DNA from: Varroa destructor
Lineage: Eukaryota; Arthropoda; Arachnida; Mesostigmata; Varroidae
NCBI RefSeq assembly: GCF_002443255.2
Contig: NW_019211454.1
Span: 11,492,248 to 11,556,247 of the forward strand
DNA length: 64,000 nt
Direction: 5' to 3'
The translations under genes were made by a program, and so were the position numbers. Positions 48,100 through 60,659 of the stretch are shown here, in pieces. The notes beneath the pieces were generated by a model. It saw nothing but the letters and a program-made list of their open reading frames with translations. It was not told the origin of the DNA and made no database searches. The first letter of the stretch is position 1; every line of letters begins with the position of its first letter.

Positions 48100-51000
48100 G
48101 TAGAGACATAACTTCCTGTCCCCCTAAGATTCGGATGTAAACACTTTATATTACAACTAGGCGTATTTTGGTGTAGGACGAGATGCTCAGAGACAACGAA
48201 AAGTCAGGTTTCTTTGGGTCTTTCACTTAATTTATGGGCATTTAGACTTCTAGGATGTCTTGCGACAGTTCTATGACTGCGCTTCATCTTCTCCGCCAAT
48301 TCATGGATCCAGTCCTTTTAGGTATGCAGGCCACATAGCACACGGTATGAATATGCCTAACTGCTACGGTACAGCAGCTCTTTGACATCGGCAAAAGATC
48401 AAATAAAGTAGGTGCCAAAAATGGACATCTACCCCCGGAGCTTGTACTCAAGGCGACTGTGGAACTGTCTGCATAAGCAATAGAGGCTATGACACTCGCT
48501 CGTCTTATATCGAAAATTTGTGATCACATCATGGCTCATGATGTTATAGTGGCTATAAATGAATAAATAGCTACAATAACTGATTATTGCCCTCGAAGGC
48601 ACTCCACCAGCAACTTCGAGTGACTAATACTCTAGCCTATCGGGCATCCACACTTGATACAGATAAAAATGAAAAACCTTCATCCGTTCATACATAACTA
48701 CCCTATGACGCGGCATGGTTCCGAAAGATACCTATTTCAAATCATGTATGTTAAAAAAGCAGACTATTAGAAACATAAGCCTAGTTACATAGTAGGACTA
48801 CTTCTACAAAAAGCTAAAGAATTCCTTTTATCGTGTCCTTCGGGTCGTTTTTGCAAGTTAGTCTCGAATAAATTTTGCGGATCGTCTACACTATTACCCG
48901 TTTTTTTCTTTGTAAATCTTTTGAATAGCTGACAGTTCTGGCGGTCTGCCAAAGTTGAGCAATACGAACCCAAAAATGACAATAACACAGCGTAGGGTTT
49001 TGAGTATAGCGAAGCTATGGCAGATTTCGTCGTCTGGTTCCTACTCTAGTGAGGAAATCTTACGAACTTAACGAGCTCAACCGACCTTTACTCACAAAAC
49101 GATAGTTCACGAAATACGCTTTAGAACAAAGGGACTACTATTAAAAAAGTCAGCGAAGCTAGCGCCACCGAAATTAGGTCAGTCATTAATTTTTTTTTTT
49201 TCTAATGCTACCCCACAAAAAGCAGAGATCTTCAGAGAAGATTGTTTAATAAGTTCTCTTATCGGAGGTGCAGAAGTGCGAACATTCATTAAACAACTTC
49301 GGAGTTTATAGCTTTTACCTAACAGTTATGATAGGTGTCGATTGTCTAGCTTCATACTTGGATGAGGAATTTAATAATGGACCAATTATTTTTTGATAAA
49401 TAGATGATGAATGGCGTTTATGCACGTATAGACGGAAGGGAGATTGCTTGCAGTTCTCTTTTAAAGTCTTCGTCTATTTTGCCAGACTCAAGATAAGTAC
49501 AACTTACCTCCCTACTAAGCTATTATAATACAGGGCAAGTAGCAGCAACGTCTTTCGCATAATATTGCTACCGCGTACAGAGAGGTAGAATATATGCACC
49601 GTGTGCTTGGAGTTACTTGCTGCTGCTAGGCATAAATATTTCATCTAGATTTGTATTTTAACTTACTAGTACAATAGGATAAAAGAACTAGCAAGGGTCC
49701 AAATTATACATTATCTGTGTGTAACATCTTCTCAGAGTTTATTACTGGCTTTCGTAATTCAAACTTTCCAACTCATAAGACAAATGAGAAATACTAATCG
49801 CAACTCAGCACTCAAGACGTGAGCTTATTAAACTCAGGTGGGCTCCCATGAGCCGCGATAGGCCAAATCGTAGGTTTCCGCTTTTTTTCGTTACCAACGG
49901 TACCAATTAAGCACCTTCGTGCGCATCGACAAATTGACTTGATTTTCTTTCGAATAGACAGCCTCGACTTCTTCATCGACTTTTTGATATAATACCCATA
50001 CCCCACTTAGTATTGAGGATTCAACACTCTACCATCGGTGGCTGGTGGCAGTAGAGCGTGAGGTTGCCGAATGCCCCAAAACCAACTCGATATTTCAAGC
50101 TCCGCGATGTCAACATGGTCTCAGGTTATTGATTTCAATAGAGTTGCGCCCTGTTTTGCATTCCCACACAAAAACGCAACGATGTTCCAATAGAAACATA
50201 ACTGTACCATAGACTCAATTTAAATTCAATAACTCAATTTTCAAACTATATTTATCTTAACACTAACATGTATACCAAACGTAGCAACAACGGAATTTTC
50301 AAGCTAGCTAGATATCTTCTACTTCTGTTACTATATTATATCATGCGATGGATGTATATACATGTATACATATCATACGGTAAATCTTACTAATTATCCA
50401 TAACCACAATAATTACGTGTACGTTTTACTATAAAGCATTGCAAAACTATAATAATATGGTAGACAACTGGCGTACTGGCGAGACGTATACATTGCGGGG
50501 TTTACAAGGGGTCCGATTTCGGCGCTAGGTTAAAATTTCTTAAAAACGCGCACATTATATCAAAGTGGCATTCAATAGAAGCCATCTGATTCTCGCGCAG
50601 AGCCTCTAAAACTCATTTATCTTTAAGATTAAGCACTGAAATCAGACTCTATAAGGCAAATCTGCACTTTGTTTGCTTCTTCACTAACTTCCTGTCATTT
50701 TGGCAGAAAGGCTTTGTTGCGTTCAGGACAAAGAAGCTATTTATTATGTCCAGCGGCCGGTACGATTTCAAAAGTTCTAACTAGCTAACAATAACGGCAG
50801 AAAAAGAAAATGTTAAAGTTAATCAATGTCTGTTGTTGTACAGAGTTGGGTTTGATTGTGGCAAAATAGGGCCGCCGGCCAAGAATAGGGTTCCTCAAAA
50901 ATATAGTTCGCCGGTACTACTGTAATATGGGCTATGGTGAAAATAGAAAACCATCGCTCCGGCTCTAGGAAGGCTGTAAGTAAAGCAAGGAATCTGCAAA

Positions 51001-51855
51001 TAGAATGGCGTAATGGACCATACTATGATTTTCAGAGGCTATAACTAGTGTCGCATATTTTTATTACCTTAAAAAACAAAACTTTTGCGATTTGTGCACA
51101 TGCGGCCCAAAGGGAGCAAAGTCTATTCTTACGTTCTTTATAGAATTTTCAATTCGCTTGGTGCTGAGATTATTTTCAATGCATTATTCCTTAGATAAAT
51201 ACAGCGAAGCTTGATTCTACCGCAAACTGAGTCTGGCTTTCAGAGGATATTCGGGTGACGATGACAACCAAAATATAAGCAAGACTGAATGCGCACAGAA
51301 AATGCTGGCGAGTTTGTGTACCCCTCGCCAGGGGTTGTCACAATGTCTGCGGTTAATCAAAAAGCCTTCCTTTAGGAGAAGTTATCTAAAACTCGTGTAT
51401 ACGCGAGCAAGGGGCATAAAGCAATAAAAGGTCAACTTTAAGGGTCCTGGTACATCCAGCCCCTGTCCCATTCACCATATTGTTTGCTTTGTTAGTGGTA
51501 GCGCCAATGTATATTTGTTCCTATAGGCTATAGCGCGGTTATACGACTCCTGTTTCATTGTTGGCTGAACAGCCAATATAGCCACAAACAACACAGCCAA
51601 AAACTTCTTAAGGACCTGAACAATCTAGGCACAAGTGCCGCTGGTGTTTGTGTGTGCCAGCTTTGAGTGGCAAAAGGATGCCTCCGACCCATCGACACTG
51701 TGCGTCGAGCAAAGACAGAGCGGGCAGGCATTACCTTGTTCTTACCCCTTTTATAGTTCTCCAAACGAACAAGCCCGTCTGGCGATATTCCAGTACGTCT
51801 CGTTTCCTATTTTGATATTGTGTCGCGCTCTATGTTATATATGTACATATATGCT
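48100..51855. other. Non-coding stretch with weak frames
   Basis: A very basic frame at 49812-50006 (-), with KKSMKKSRLSIRKKIKSIC, and one at 48785-48988 (-) are protein-like in places but unrecognised and short. A near-palindromic ATGTATAC/GTATACAT patch lies near 50350. No repeats of known families seen. Confidence 0.4.
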
Positions 51856-51863
51856 CCGTTGTA

Positions 51864-52079
51864 ATGTCTGATGGCGACAAGCAATATCCGTTGGTGGCGA
51901 GCTCTCAGTTAAATGTCCATGGCAGCATGACACAAGTAGCTCAGTCGAGGCTCTTTCTGAGGGGCATACGACTATCGCTCGGTCTAATAAACGAGCCTCC
52001 CTCCACTCGCTGTCTTCGTTTCATCGCCGTCTCCTCCCAAAAAACGTCAAGCCAGAGTTCATTCGGCTGGCCTTGCTAA
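51864..52079 (+). CDS. Candidate short protein, 71 aa, unknown
   Basis: The ATG at 51864 opens MSDGDKQYPLVASSQLNVHG and continues in a GC-richer stretch with even codon use through RLFLRGIRLSLGLINEPPS to an end rich in Ser and Gln before TAA. A TTATATATG patch some 25 bases upstream could be read as a TATA box but is too close for a usual 5' leader. No domain recognised. Listed because the local composition differs from its surroundings; chance remains likely. Confidence 0.2.
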   Translation: MSDGDKQYPLVASSQLNVHGSMTQVAQSRLFLRGIRLSLGLINEPPSTRCLRFIAVSSQKTSSQSSFGWPC

Positions 52080-54628
52080 TACAATAAGAAGGCCCACTTG
52101 CCTCAGTCTACTTATTCTGTTTATCGGGGAACATGGATGCGGAAAGCACGCATATGGCACGATCCGCTTATTGTGGACGCCACGCATCCAGAAAACAACA
52201 TACAGCATTAAAACGCTAAATCCGTTTTATGTTAAATATACGCCTTAGGGTTAGTCACTGAAAGTGAGAATAAAATATAGAGGAGCATTTAGGATGAAAA
52301 AATAGAATAGAAAAAAAGGTTACGATTTTACCTAGGAATCGAGTCATTGATTCTGCCTTATCTTGTATAGCTCAAGCGTTTTTTTGTTTAATTTGTAAAT
52401 TGACGTTATGTAAAAATGATAATAAAATGATTTAACGGTAAATCTTTCATATTAAATCCTGCACTCCTTCTGCTTAATGCTTACATCCTAGCTTAAGGAG
52501 TAAGATCAATGGGAGACGCATTCGAACCCTTCGCCTCATTTTTCGACGACCAACCACATCGATTACCCTAAATGACACTCAGTGCTGTCTTAACTTTGAT
52601 TTGTGCCACTCGCTTAAGCAAAGAACTACTGGAGTCTTTGAGCCTGTCAAGTGGTGTATCATGTTTATAGCTGAGTGGTAATTGCCAATAGAAACAGAGG
52701 CACCGAATCACTGATGTTGCCTGTTGTTAGACCTGTCTGGCAGCCTGAAGAGGTGCGGCAAAGTGGCACTAGATGAAGATACAGGTATGCTTGTACGCAG
52801 GTGTAGTTCTCGACTTGTGGAACATCGGTTCGATGCTCCTTATGGTTGAATAGATGCAACCTGAGCGTAGCACAACGTCGTCCGAGGGCCCTAGAAACCG
52901 AACAAATACCGTCTATCTATTAGACATCGAAGCTTCGAGAATGCTTACCTGAACGCCAACAAATGGCCTGGCCTCTCTTCAAGCGTCATTCACGGTCCGA
53001 GTTCTGTATCGGTTGATCAGGTAGAACCAAATACATTTATAAGGATATATACACGCAAAGTGTTCCAAAAACATATTCACTGTTTAATGGGTCGTAATCT
53101 CATTAGCAGGGTGTAGTTAGTTGGGAATAAAAGGAAGACCAAACTTTGCTTTTAAACAAAGAAAATATATTTCGAAATGCTATTCAAAGTTGAAATAATT
53201 CAAGGAGTTTCAGGTAGACTTGCCCATTACCCAAGTGATTTACAATTAATCAGATAAAAGGTAAGTAATGTAACTGTCCGGGTCATTCATATAAAACGTT
53301 CCGAGAGACCAAGTATGTTGGTCAAAAATCTCAAAAAAAAAAAGGCAGTCAAACCGTGAACTTGGCGTAAAACTTGGCAGGCGTTTTAGAACGTTATAAG
53401 TAGAAAAGTTACATTCTAGCAATGGTACATACAATCAATGAGATGATCTGGACCAAAAAAGAAAGACTATTTTTTAACTAGTTAATGGAAAAGTGTGAAT
53501 AAAATGTACATTTTTAGGGCTTAGAACGACAAAGTTATATTCAATATAATTAGCATAATTAATCGACCCAATTGCGCATACACGCCAGATGCGAATCTAC
53601 ATACTAGACAACGACAGCATATAAATTTATCAAAGATATGAATATATATATATATAACAGCACACAAGCTAATTACAATTACTTAAATTTGCTGCAAGGA
53701 AAACTTTGGTGAAGATAGACAATTTTATTTTCGACAAAATGGAGCATCTGTACACTTTTATCGGAATATAAGAATAAAGATGAAAATCTTTTTAGAAGGG
53801 GTCCTATAACATATCCTGTCCGTTTCAGACAGGATAGAACAGAATTTTGGAGGGTCTCTCAAACATAAGATCTAGAGGCAAGAATCAATGATAGCTAGAA
53901 ATTTAGAAACCACAATTGAAAAAAATGCGCTATAACGCCGAATAAGGCGTTTGTCGAAGTTTATGAATTGGTAACCTATAATTACCAACTATGTATTGAC
54001 CAGAACGGTAATAATTTTAACGGTAATAACTGAAGGAAGAGTAAGACATCTTGCGTACGTACTGTAGTAATTTAGACGTAGAATGTTACAATTAAACAAC
54101 CTGTATGTAAATTTTTAGGATAGCGTGTCTCCGTGACTTTCTTTAGATACTCAAGGGAGTTTTATTATATATAAATCGGATTTTTCTTAGTCTTCTTAAG
54201 CCTTGGCCCTTAACTAATTTACTTCGAACTAAGACATGGTTTATTTGTCTACCATTATATAGTCGACGCCTTTATGTAGCATTAACGCATCAGTGAAGAA
54301 CTATTGTACTTAGGAATTCGCAGATTAATTGATCATTTTTTAGATATCGACGCGTAAGTAATGTCGGAGTGCTTATAAAGCGCACGTCACAGGTGGCAAG
54401 ACTGCTCTCGCTTAGCAGCCTTTTTGCGTTTCTGAGAAGACTCGACGAATCACTAAACGCTAAGCGCGTGGTAGTATGGAAAATAGAGCGAAACGACTTC
54501 ATGGTCCTTTAGAGGGTGATCAACACCCCCCGCAAGATGCACTGCACAGCCACCATAAAAATGCTCATACGGACCGAAACGTGAAACGATCCAGCTTGTA
54601 ACTAATTGCTTCTTGATCCTCTATGAGG

Positions 54629-54660
54629 GGAGGACGCAAGGAGGACGTTGAAGGAGGACG
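54629..54660. repeat. Three copies of GGAGGACG
   Basis: Copies at 54629, 54640 and 54653 have short variable spacers (CAA, TTGAA). On the - strand an open frame reads repeated LRPP across it. Confidence 0.9.
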
Positions 54661-55143
54661 CAACAGCGATACGAAACCGTGGCACGTTCCTGTTCCTTGA
54701 AAAATATGGAACTGGATTGAGACTATAATGTCAGCTGCAGCATTCACAGAGATTTTAAGCAGGTAGACTTGGAAGCTTAGCTCGTATTCAGCTATATCGT
54801 CCAAACTTCAAACAATTATGCTTAATTTACACAAAATCGTTCTTTCGAAGTTGGTAGCTTACTTGCACCTCTGTTCTGGGAACTCAAACAATAAAGCTAA
54901 TTTTTGCCTTTAGGCCTGAAATAAGGCATACCTCATTTCAGATTAGATATAATATATCATGCAAATATGAGCAATAATTGTATCTTCCAGCTGTCCTTTA
55001 CTCACGCGAAGGGACGTTTCGTTTGACTTTGACATCTGCACTGTGACATTTTCTATTAATACTATGGCACATGTATACATATGTTATCATATATACCTAA
55101 TATATAGTGAAGGGTAATTTTATTGTTGGAACTTCAGAGACAG

Positions 55144-55170
55144 CAAACAAACAAACAAACAAACAAACAA
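55144..55170. repeat. (CAAA)n microsatellite
   Basis: Nearly seven uninterrupted units of a tetranucleotide repeat. Confidence 0.98.
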
Positions 55171-58100
55171 TCTATTACAGTTCAGCTGCTACTTGTGTTT
55201 GGCACATAAATAACACGTCTGGCAATAGGCTATAAGAAATTCAATGGCTGTATCAAGTATTTCGTCTGATCAATTCTATAATACATTACATGAAACACTT
55301 TGTTGGCTTCCGTTTGTGTGTGTGTTCCTGTATAACAGTTATTTTCTCCAAGATGTAGTCTTCATTAGCCTCTTGGACGCGTTGGCAGGTAGAGCTGAAC
55401 AGCCAGATTACGCCAGCCTATTCGCTGCTGGAACGATACATAGCACGCGTCTTAACCGTAAAGCCTAATGGGTTGCAGTTGCTTGTGGGTCGTGTGTCGG
55501 ATTGGTCCCTAGGGATGATGATTGCGGACGAACGTAACTACCACGTCGCTCCAGCAATGCAATAGCCAAGGTCGGTCAGAGCCAGTACAACAGCAGACCC
55601 CCGCCTGCCATTAGTGCCCGTTTAGACACTCACCGGTCGTTGAACAGGAAGCAAGATTGACCAAGTTGCCTGCAAAAAAATAGAGAACGACAACGAGTTT
55701 GTTTCGTTTCAGCGAACGTTAGCTTGGGCCTGCGAGACACGATCAATGAGGCATCATTTATTTGTCTAGAGTCCTTTTTAGAACTTTGTTGGCCTTGGAA
55801 GCTTTGTTTCCTGTTAAATCCGTGATACAGCTAAAACAACAATAGTAGTGGATAATTCCGGGGTTATAATAAACCTCTCAAAGATCTCTACTTGCGATAG
55901 CCGTTCGTACCATTGTTTTGAAGTTCGCACACCTTATTGATCTTAGCCATTATGTTTCTTTTCAATTATATTTCTGTTTCGTGCGAATTTCTACAAAACG
56001 ATATGCTATAAAAGTATTACAGGGTATGGTATTACAGAAGTATATGTTGAAAGTGCAATTGTCTAGGGTTTAACTATCGTATTCAACTAAGCGATGATTC
56101 CATATTGTATCCCTTGTATATATCATATGTTTGGGTTTATGCAACTCTCTAGTCAAATATCTTTGTATGGGAAATTGTGAAAGATTGTTGAAAGACTTTT
56201 GCCTCACCCTTTGTACGCAATATAACAAATGTATGATTACGCGTTAGCTTTCGCTATCCTTTAATATTTTTTTTGTATGAAACTTAGTTTGTATATAGTT
56301 TCGGCACCGCGCCGTCTATTACATATTGATCTATAATGTTGTGGGATGATTATATTTGAGCTTCTGGATATACTTTTAAGTGCGTTTCGTGTAGAACATT
56401 TTTTAAAAAAGAAAAAAAAAAAAAGTTTTAGTCACAACAGCTATATTTTGAGTGCATTGCTGAATATTATATTGTTTTAGAAGTAAATATAGAGGCACGA
56501 ACGAATATGAAAGAAGTTGTATAATTAGTGTTATTAGCAGTTGCAATGCATAATATTAGCCTACTTGTTTTGCAGAATATAGTGCGGCATATGATGTTTA
56601 GAATTGGTACCTGAATCTTTCTATCCTGAAAAATGGCCTAATTAACCCTTTACTTCACCAAAGGACACATTAACTGGCTTAGCCCAATGCACTTGACCCT
56701 AAAATGATACCCAAACGAACATTCTAGCTAGAAATTCGTAGAAACATTTCGTAGCTGAACCCGTGCAGTCACACAACTACTGCTACCGCCGGGAAGGTCT
56801 ATGGGATGATTCGAAGGATGTTGGATTCTAAGGATAGTCTAAGGATGATTAACTCATCACTTGCAAAGCAGTAAACTGGTGTTTCATATAGGTCCATTTG
56901 GTATGAAACGTGACATAATGAACTACTAATTTTCCCTCAGACTTGCTTCTTTCATTCTCACTTCAAGTGTGCATCACCGTTGGCTACGAACTTCTGCAAC
57001 TTGGATGGTAGTTTATTTCTTTCGTTGCTGTAGAAGTTTGGAGTGCAAGGGTCTAAGAACCGCTATTTCGAAATCATGTTGCAATATGAATTTTCTTGTT
57101 AATAGGCCGTCCAGGGAACAAGGTCATGCAAATTTAATGGATAACAATCGTAGCTCGTGTATTGTTACTACCATGATTCTTGCGACGTGAAGTCTAGCGT
57201 GGTCATGCAGTCTCATATAAAACGTTTATTATGCGGTTTGGCGTAAAATTATTAATCCGTATTCTCAATGAAAAAAAATTTCAACAGCTTAAAGTGTGTT
57301 ATTCTAGAAAAAGGTTTCCCATTGGAGGTGTACTATGGGTGAGCCTTTTCGCCCGCGGTTTTTCCCTAGAGGAACATTTTCGCCGATAGAGTTGCAAGAT
57401 ACGATGAAAGCTGATGATGCAGACATTTCGGAAGAATAACATGCTACTCGCTTCGGGTCCTTCCTTGGAATACGCTTTTCTTGAAAAGGATAGATTTCTC
57501 CACGGAACTTACATTTGCCACTCCTAGCTTGTGAAAGGAAACGGGTTCGGGGGGTGAAAGATGCATTGAATTTAAATAAGATTTGCCTGAAGTTAAGAAT
57601 GCTATTATTATGATGCGTCGGTAGTAGTTAATGACAAAAACTTATGTTCGTAATAATAACATACCCCAAATTATATCAATGACTAAGTTGTATTGAAGCA
57701 GATGTTGCATGTAGATCTACATGAACATATGATACGTACAAAAAGCACAGATTACATAAACGCAGTCCAGGCGAAAACTGAAATACATAGAATTACGTAT
57801 GATACACTGGTAAATGATAGAATGTTAATAGATTAATCACTTCATAGAAGCTGACATCGTTGAACTCGTCGTGGGTGTATATGAACGGAGGCGTCCGATT
57901 GTCAACAGTATCGGAATGAGACTCTCGTTGATAACAACTACATTCGGAGCGGTCCTTTCATTCATGTAAGTGAAAGTACGCGGGATTCGCTGAGGGAGTG
58001 GCGATATATGTCAGAAAGCGACTATATAATGAATGAATGAATCGTTTGGTCTCTAGAGACGGTGGCAATTTTCAGAGATACTAACAAGTTTCACTTATTA

Positions 58101-59767
58101 CCCCAGTTTGACATTGTCGAAGTTCGACACCCCCTAAGTTACTTGCCTCTGTGATGAAGGTATGCATGCTCCGGTGAGATCTAAGTACCTCGCCATTCGT
58201 TATACTTCTTTACACGGTAGTTAGTTACACTTAATTGATTTGCTGCACAACAAACGCTATAAAAGTTCAACCTGTATGTTATGATAATTAAATTAGGAAA
58301 AATTATGAGAGCTCTTTCATTTTGTGCTTAAGTCCTGTGCGTTATTAATACTGGTTCGCTATTAATTGCAATCAACTAATTATGGAAGTTTGTCGATTTT
58401 ATCGGCTGTACTGGTGAACATGGACGACTACCAGACATTAAGGTAAGCTGTCAATGAGTAATTTGGACGTCTCACGGAAAGGGGTAGGTGACCATTTCAG
58501 TGCCTGATTAAATAAACAACACAAAACTCTAGTTAGGGTATGGCGTACTTCTCCAGTAACTTTCGAGGTACCTAACTTTCTTTTCGAGCATACTGTTCGC
58601 CTTTAGGACGATTCCATTCAATTAAATGTTCCATATAAACATCTTAAAAGGAAGCTGCTTTTCCACAGGGTTAATGTTTGTCTAATTTATACCAGTAAAG
58701 CTCGAACAGGTCCAAATGCGAGAACGCTTTCGTTGACAATTCCTCTAATTTTCTCGCAGCCGTTTAAGGCGTCTTCGGCTCACTCTGCCGAACTTCTGAA
58801 ATGTTGTGCACTTTTCAGTAGTCGGCGAAATCCCCTAGGCAGTTCTCGTTATAGCAGCTACCGAGTGAGCGACGGGTTGTATAGGCCCTTCGAGGTCTTG
58901 GTGTTTGGCTTGCCAAGGACTTTGACCAAGCCTATAGGCGATCTTATTACCTAAAATCCACGCAAATCGCAGCGAGGCATTTTGCATCGCAGCTACTTAA
59001 GCTCGGACAAGCTCAATTATTGAAGAAAAGAAGATACTCAGCGACCATGCTACTGATGAGATACTTTTAGTTAGCACTGCCCCATTAGATTGTATGAAAG
59101 AAAGTTGGCAAACGGATATTGCCGTTCATGCTAGAGATGCTCGCTAGTTTATCATAGCTCTCGGAATTATCCTATTTTCGCGTCCTACACTAATTTTAAT
59201 TTTGCAGAAGTAGAACGATGCAGAAATAGCCAAACTGCGTTAAAAATGAACGATGCATATCACAACTTCCTTGCAAATCACTACTTAGAACAAAGTCTCA
59301 ATTATAAAGGGTAGCATTTTAGCCTTTCTGTAGTGGTATAGACTGAGCGGCTGAGCTTGGGTAGCAACAAAGGCAGCGAATATTGAACACAGTGGAAAGA
59401 CCAAAAAGTTATTCCGTCCAACAGGCAACACTGCTGTTTAGGCTTAAAATGGCCTCCGGAAAGCGGAGGGCGGAATAGCGCCCTTTACCGAACGAATCTG
59501 TTGTACGATATGCCAAATGTCACGCGACACGCTTTCCTAGTAATAGATTAAATATAAATATAAAAATATCTGCAAGCAATTACTAATACAATGCTCGTCA
59601 TAATAATCCAGCGATAACCGTAACACACGTTCGTTGGCTGTGCACTAACTTTTTGCGAAGTTACGCTGTTCAGCTTACCGGTTTACTTTAATCTAATAAA
59701 GTAATATAATAAGAAGTCTCTCTAACTTAATTCAGACCAATAATTGAATAAGTCGCTTTACATATAT

Positions 59768-59805
59768 ATAGCTAGCTGGGCAAACTGGTCTGTCCAGCTA
59801 GCTAT
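59768..59805. repeat. Hairpin, 12-bp perfect stem
   Basis: ATAGCTAGCTGG (59768-59779) and CCAGCTAGCTAT (59794-59805) pair perfectly around a 14-base loop. The stem is too short for a typical animal microRNA precursor. Confidence 0.9.
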
Positions 59806-60060
59806 TCATTGCGCCTGCTCGTGACCTATTAAGCGTATGGGTGTGCAATGTCTAAAAAAGATCTTGGGGCATTTCGACTCAGATCCAGCATTTACTCAAA
59901 GTTTATTCCAGAAGCTCTAAGAACAATTGACGCTCCGTATATAGGCCGCAAGCAATAGTGTTTGACAGCGTTTCGAACTAGTGACGAGAGGTTCACGTGC
60001 TATTATTTAGCACTATGAACGCGCTAAGGGAAACCCACTGAAGTTATAGATAACCACCAG

Positions 60061-60202
60061 CTTGTCAGCTTACACATAATCGCCGGCAAGCTCGGCCGTG
60101 TGTTCGGCCCAGACGGATGTAGTTCGCACGACAACGCCTACTAGCGCGTGCGTGACAGGGACGTGACAGCCTCTTACGACAATGGGATCGAAGGAGCACA
60201 AG
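60061..60202 (+). CDS. Candidate 5' leader and first coding exon (MGSKEHK)
   Basis: The coding part is 60182-60202. A GC- and CpG-rich stretch leads to ATG 60182 in a good initiation context (A at -3, G at +4). Seven codons, MGSKEHK, end at a strong splice donor, AAG|GTAATC, in phase 0. Very short Lys/Ser/His starts of this kind occur in spliceosome and RNA-binding proteins with basic N-termini (for example SART1-like proteins), but seven residues cannot identify a family. No matching second exon was found in the remaining 3.8 kb; the intron may run past the window. The + strand orientation and first-exon status are inference from composition, start context and donor. Confidence 0.3.
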
Positions 60203-60229
60203 GTAATCGGTGTAATTTTCTCCATTTTG

Positions 60230-60237
60230 TATATAAA
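60230..60237 (+). promoter_or_regulatory. TATA-box-like element (TATATAAA)
   Basis: This good TATA core is followed 23 bases later by TCATTAG, an initiator-like sequence, slightly closer than the usual 30. It lies inside the proposed first intron of the MGSKEHK candidate, so it would be an alternative or unrelated promoter, or a chance match. Confidence 0.2.
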
Positions 60238-60576
60238 GCTGCACCCATTGTCATTAGTGACGATATGTTTATGGCAGCATTAGTAAAACGAAATAGTAAC
60301 AGTATAAAAGCTATAAGTTTATAACATTTTCAACACGTGTTCAACTTTAGTTTTTAAATTAGTATTATCGAACCAGTTCCTGCTATGATCTATTGTCCTG
60401 TTGTATCGATCACCGGCTGTTCTAGCCGAAGCAATTAGAGTCAGTTTTTTTTTTTGCGATAAACATATTACTCTAGATAAATAGCTGCTTGTAAGTTAGT
60501 AAAAAGGCGAACTGTTAGAAATTGAAACTTACTTAGTTGGTAGTTTTCGGCTGTGGAATGAAGTAGAACCGAACGA

Positions 60577-60600
60577 GCAGCAGCAGCAGCAGCAGCAGCA
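60577..60600. repeat. (GCA)8 / CAG trinucleotide repeat
   Basis: Eight perfect GCA units. In one + strand frame they encode seven Gln preceded by NE and followed by HYYLNSSPQRELSS, about 45 open codons in all; in another they encode Ala. A possible acceptor (ACTTAG, near 60536) precedes the Gln frame. CAG tracts are common in coding exons of animals, but no gene is established here. Confidence 0.9.
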
Positions 60601-60659
60601 TTATTACTTGAATTCGTCACCTCAGAGAGAACTTTCAAGCCCAACTGGAGCATGGTCTT

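Larger units (their letters stand above)
52085..60060. other. Long non-coding stretch
   Basis: No supported gene in 8 kb. It holds a GGAGGACG triplication (54629-54660), an 11-bp direct duplication (AACGGTAATAA, 54004 and 54019), a CAAA microsatellite (55144-55170), an ATATAT patch (53641-53656) and a 12-bp stem hairpin (59768-59805). Frames at 54565-54804 (-) and 55244-55468 (+) are protein-like in places but unrecognised. Confidence 0.4.
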
